This document shows, one piece after another, positions 61,576 to 64,000 of a DNA stretch of 64,000 nucleotides (the stretch's first letter is position 1; the number at the start of each line of letters is the position of its first letter). Location: NCBI RefSeq assembly GCF_040786285.1, contig NZ_JBFMKQ010000001.1, positions 2,170,001 to 2,234,000 of the forward strand, given 5' to 3'. Under the pieces are notes generated by a model. It searched no databases, was not told the origin of the DNA, and was given only the letters and a program-made list of their open reading frames with translations. This DNA comes from Aquimarina sp040786285. GTDB taxonomy: Bacteria; Bacteroidota; Bacteroidia; Flavobacteriales; Flavobacteriaceae. A program made the translations under genes and the position numbers.

Positions 61576-62106
61576 ATGCTTACAAAAATTAAAAACTTCT
61601 TTATTGTGTTATTGCTAGTCTTAGTGATTTCACAATTTTTACGACCAGAAAAAAACGAAGGTAGTTATGACAGTATTACGGCTTTTGAAGAAACAACAAG
61701 GGTTTCTTCTGAAGTAAAAACTATTTTAGAGAATAATTGTTACGATTGCCATACCAATAGCACAAGATATCCTTTACATACAGAGATAAGTCCGATTTCT
61801 CATTGGATGGCCTATCATATTGAAGAGGGAAAAGAACATTTCAACATTTCTAAATGGGAATTATACACCGACGAGGAAAAAGATCATAAATTTGAAGAGT
61901 TTATTGAAGAGGTAAAAATGAAGAAAATGCCTCTACAACCATATACCTGGATTCATGGTGAGTTATCAAATGACGATAGAGAGAAATTAATCAATTGGGC
62001 AAAAGAAGCCAGAACCAGGGCTAAAGAAAAACCTGCAGATTCTCTACCCATAAAAGAGTCTGATACTATTGTAGTAGATAGTGTAAAGGTCGATAGTATT
62101 AAATAA
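61576..62106 (+). CDS. haem-binding domain (c-type cytochrome-like) membrane-anchored protein
   Basis: The 176-residue product has an N-terminal hydrophobic anchor (about 8-22). A haem-binding domain follows with one CxxCH site, NNCYDCHTNSTRYP (Cys55 to His59), a pattern of the Haem_bd family, and ISPISHWMAYHIEEGKEHFNISKW and KMKKMPLQPYTWIHGELSNDDR further on, where Met or His could be the sixth ligand. It is probably periplasmic. The acidic, Lys-rich C-terminal tail (DSVKVDS) is low complexity. It stands alone. Confidence 0.87.
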   Translation: MLTKIKNFFIVLLLVLVISQFLRPEKNEGSYDSITAFEETTRVSSEVKTILENNCYDCHTNSTRYPLHTEISPISHWMAYHIEEGKEHFNISKWELYTDEEKDHKFEEFIEEVKMKKMPLQPYTWIHGELSNDDREKLINWAKEARTRAKEKPADSLPIKESDTIVVDSVKVDSIK

Positions 62107-62180
62107 ACCATTAGTCATCCCAGCGAATACGGGGATCTATTATTATTACTCGTTATCCATTTTCATGTTTTTAGTTTAAA

Positions 62181-62332
62181 ATTCGTCAATTCGAGTGCTT
62201 CGACCAAAGGAAGAAGTGTATCGAGAATAGAATTTTATCTCAAAAAAGCTATTCTCGATACAATTTTTCTTCTGTCATTTCGAACGCAGTGGACAGGTTA
62301 CTGTAAAAATCACTCGAATTGACGCTTTTTTG
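62181..62332. repeat. complete nested palindromic element (REP/MITE-like)
   Basis: The outer arms CGTCAATTCGAGTG (62184-62197) and CACTCGAATTGACG (62311-62324) are perfectly complementary. The inner arms TATCGAGAATAG (62219-62230) and CTATTCTCGATA (62249-62260) are too. No open reading frame lies inside. Half copies recur at 63151 and three times in the 182-bp array, so this appears to be a dispersed non-coding element. It fills the 314-bp gap between the haem-binding and Sir2 genes. Confidence 0.8.
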
Positions 62333-62420
62333 ATTTGTAACTCCACAAATGTACAACGGGTAATAATAAGGGCTTCTAGTCTTCCTTAGAATGAAAGGAC
62401 TGATCGAAATTACGTAGTGT

Positions 62421-63104
62421 TTATAATAAGCGTGTTAGTTCATCCACCACTTTAGGAACACCGGTTGTCGCTTTTTCGGCAAAGATGGTTAGGTTTTCTT
62501 TAGGAGAAATCGCCGGATTAGGATCAATAAAATATACCGGTGCATGATGTGGGGCGTACTCTAGTAATCCAGCTGCCGGATATACTTGCATAGAGGTGCC
62601 GATGATCATCAAAATATCTGCTTTTTCGGTTACTGTAATGGCAGTATCCATCATAGGGACTTGTTCGCCAAACCAAACAATATGAGGGCGCAATTGAGAA
62701 TTGTGCTCGCAGAAATCCCCCAGGTATAAATCCTTTTTCCAGTCTAAGATGAGATGCTCATCAAACTGACTACGTACTTTTAGAAGCTCACCATGTAAAT
62801 GAATAATAGAACTACTACCAGCTCTTTCATGTAAATCGTCTACATTTTGCGTTATAATGGTTACATTATATTGTTGTTCTAATTCAACAAGAGACATGTG
62901 ACCCTTGTTTGGTGCTACAGTTAGTAACTGACTGCGTCTTTTATTATAAAAATCTAAGACTAATTCTGGATTGTTTTTCCAGCCTATTGGTGATGCTACT
63001 TCCATCACATCATGACCTTCCCAAAGCCCATTAGAATCTCTAAAGGTGTTTATTCCGCTCTCTGCACTAATTCCGGCACCAGTAAGTACAACAATATTTT
63101 TCAT
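62421..63104 (-). CDS. cobB: NAD-dependent protein deacylase (Sir2 family)
   Basis: The 227-residue enzyme removes acyl groups from lysine using NAD. GAGISAESGINTFRD (about 8-22) binds NAD. TQNVDDLHERAG and IHLHGE supply the catalytic His (about 108), and IIGTSMQVYPAAG binds the ribose. FYNKRR contains the Y-x2-R pair known from desuccinylase-type sirtuins. The usual four zinc cysteines are missing: the zinc-module segment (KVRSQFDEH...GDFCEHNSQLRP) has only one Cys. Such zinc-less members occur in Bacteroidetes and may still be active. Confidence 0.9.
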   Translation of the reverse strand: MKNIVVLTGAGISAESGINTFRDSNGLWEGHDVMEVASPIGWKNNPELVLDFYNKRRSQLLTVAPNKGHMSLVELEQQYNVTIITQNVDDLHERAGSSSIIHLHGELLKVRSQFDEHLILDWKKDLYLGDFCEHNSQLRPHIVWFGEQVPMMDTAITVTEKADILMIIGTSMQVYPAAGLLEYAPHHAPVYFIDPNPAISPKENLTIFAEKATTGVPKVVDELTRLL

Positions 63105-63150
63105 AAAATAGAGTATTACACCCGTTGTGGATTTTGATTTTTAGGTTGAA

Positions 63151-63203
63151 ATTCGTCAATTCGAGTGCTTCGACCACAGGAAGAAGTATATCGAGAATAG
63201 AAT
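63151..63203. repeat. half copy of the palindromic element
   Basis: CGTCAATTCGAGTG (63154-63167) plus cttcgaccacaggaagaag and TATCGAGAATAG (63189-63200) match the left half of the 62181 element with two changes. The right half is missing. Confidence 0.78.
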
Positions 63204-63242
63204 TTCTTGTTTGAAACTCCCAAAATCCGCAACTGGCAGTAT

Positions 63243-63777
63243 TAAGTATGTAGAAGTAAAGCTATCTAAAATAATTGAATAGTACATATAACCCGTTATA
63301 CATTCTAAAGGTTGTAAATCAAAAAAGCGTCAATTCGAGTGATTTTTCACAGTGAAACGAAGAAAAATTGTATCGAGAATCGCTTTTTTTAAGACGAAAA
63401 AGCAAAATACACAATGGGTAATACTAAATATGTATGAGTAAAGCTATCCAAAATAGTTGAATAGTACATATAACCCGTTGTACATTCTAAACGGTACAAA
63501 TCAAAAAAGCGTCAATTCGAGTGATTTTTCACAGTGAAACGAAGAAAAATTGTATCGAGAATCGCTTTTTTTAAGACGAAAAAGCAAAATACACAATGGG
63601 TAATACTAAATATGTATGAGTAAAGCTATCTAAAATAATTGAATAGTACATATAACCCGTTATACATTCTAAACGGTACAAATCAAAAAAGCGTCAATTC
63701 GAGTGATTTTTCACAGTGAAACGAAGAAAAATTGTATCGAGAATCGCTTTTTTTAAGACGAAAAAGCAAAATACACA
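63243..63777. repeat. 182-bp tandem repeat, three copies
   Basis: Copies start at 63243, 63425 and 63607 with an exact 182-bp period. Each carries GTAAAGCTATC(T/C)AAAAT, ACATATAACCCGTT, and then an imperfect hairpin from AAAAAAGCGTCAATTCGAGTG to TATCGAGAATCGCTTTTTT. That hairpin is a half copy of the 62181 palindrome. Copies 2 and 3 are nearly identical; copy 1 differs at a few sites. No open frame spans the array. Confidence 0.9.
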
Positions 63778-64000
63778 ACGACTTATATGTAGTAATCATA
63801 TTGATTTTTAATCACTAAATGATAAGTTCGGCATAAAAATTATAAGGTTTTTTACAATGTTATATACTGATTATTATTTTTGCCCGTTTTAGTACCTCAG
63901 AATTACCTATCGATAAAATGATTATAATTGCCGATTATTGGTTCTGTGTAATGGATTGAACTAGAGTGCTTTCCGTATTAATTTTACGGTTATACCGTAT
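63778..64000. other. intergenic sequence to the window end; no feature seen
   Basis: AT-rich sequence with no convincing open frame, RNA gene or promoter. Together with the repeats before it, 63105-64000 contains no gene. Confidence 0.6.

Noticed and set aside
63243..63777. CRISPR array
   Set aside because: The period is 182 bp with the whole unit repeated; there are no short repeats with unique spacers and no cas genes.
1..64000. tRNA, rRNA, prophage or complete insertion sequence
   Set aside because: I looked for tRNA-like ends, transposase motifs and phage genes and saw none. A covariance search could still find a small RNA.

Overview
The window looks like the chromosome of a marine member of the Bacteroidetes, most likely Flavobacteriaceae (an Aquimarina-like organism is plausible, but this is inference). 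The evidence is low GC, three secreted proteins ending in type IX secretion (T9SS) sorting domains, TonB-dependent receptors with flavobacterial architecture, promoters of the Bacteroidetes type (TTG then TAnnTTTG), and many families typical of the group such as DUF4252 and PorT-like outer-membrane barrels. No rRNA, tRNA, CRISPR array, prophage or complete insertion sequence was seen. There is one 100-N scaffold gap, at 60786-60885.

Layout. 1-4700: mnmE, a T9SS-secreted trypsin-like protease and a small DUF4870 membrane protein. 4700-12900: a nitrogen-assimilation block, amt-glnK divergent from gltBD, with inverted repeats in the 495-bp region between them. 13000-14200: a GH26 mannanase-type lipoprotein. 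14300-27100: the most unusual part. A sterol-desaturase-family membrane enzyme, a TonB receptor, a fatty-acid desaturase, a class III aminotransferase, a GH1 glycosidase, a TetR regulator, a class II aldolase, an FGGY sugar kinase and an FLVCR-like MFS transporter lie together. Three promoters in this stretch carry the same GACC-N4-GGTY operator-like site, so most of these genes are probably one TetR regulon for importing and breaking down, or remodelling, a glycosylated and perhaps lipidic compound. A large T9SS-secreted alpha/beta hydrolase follows.

29300-46700: mostly housekeeping and accessory genes. These are a Ser/Thr dehydratase, a glutamate-cysteine-ligase-like enzyme fused to CBS domains and overlapping a zinc deacylase gene, a spermidine-synthase-like protein, a GlcG/HbpS protein, an aldo/keto reductase, a T9SS alpha/beta hydrolase resembling polyester hydrolases, an alpha/beta hydrolase-epimerase pair, an SRPBCC protein, two tandem paralogous outer-membrane proteins, dnaN, a DinB protein and an orphan TPR histidine kinase.

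46700-55000: a cobalamin module. BtuC and BtuF homologues, a Dph6-like ATPase, and cobC-cobS-cobT-cobU diverge from a riboswitch-controlled BtuB-like receptor. The riboswitch appears to carry about 80 nt of dispersed low-complexity sequence in a peripheral loop. 55100-58800: an S41 peptidase lipoprotein, then an ECF sigma operon with a small membrane protein and two DUF4252 proteins. 58800-64000: purB, a HEAT-like protein, a haem-binding protein and a Sir2 deacylase, separated by repeats: a heptanucleotide array at the scaffold gap, nested palindromic elements, and a 3 x 182-bp tandem array.
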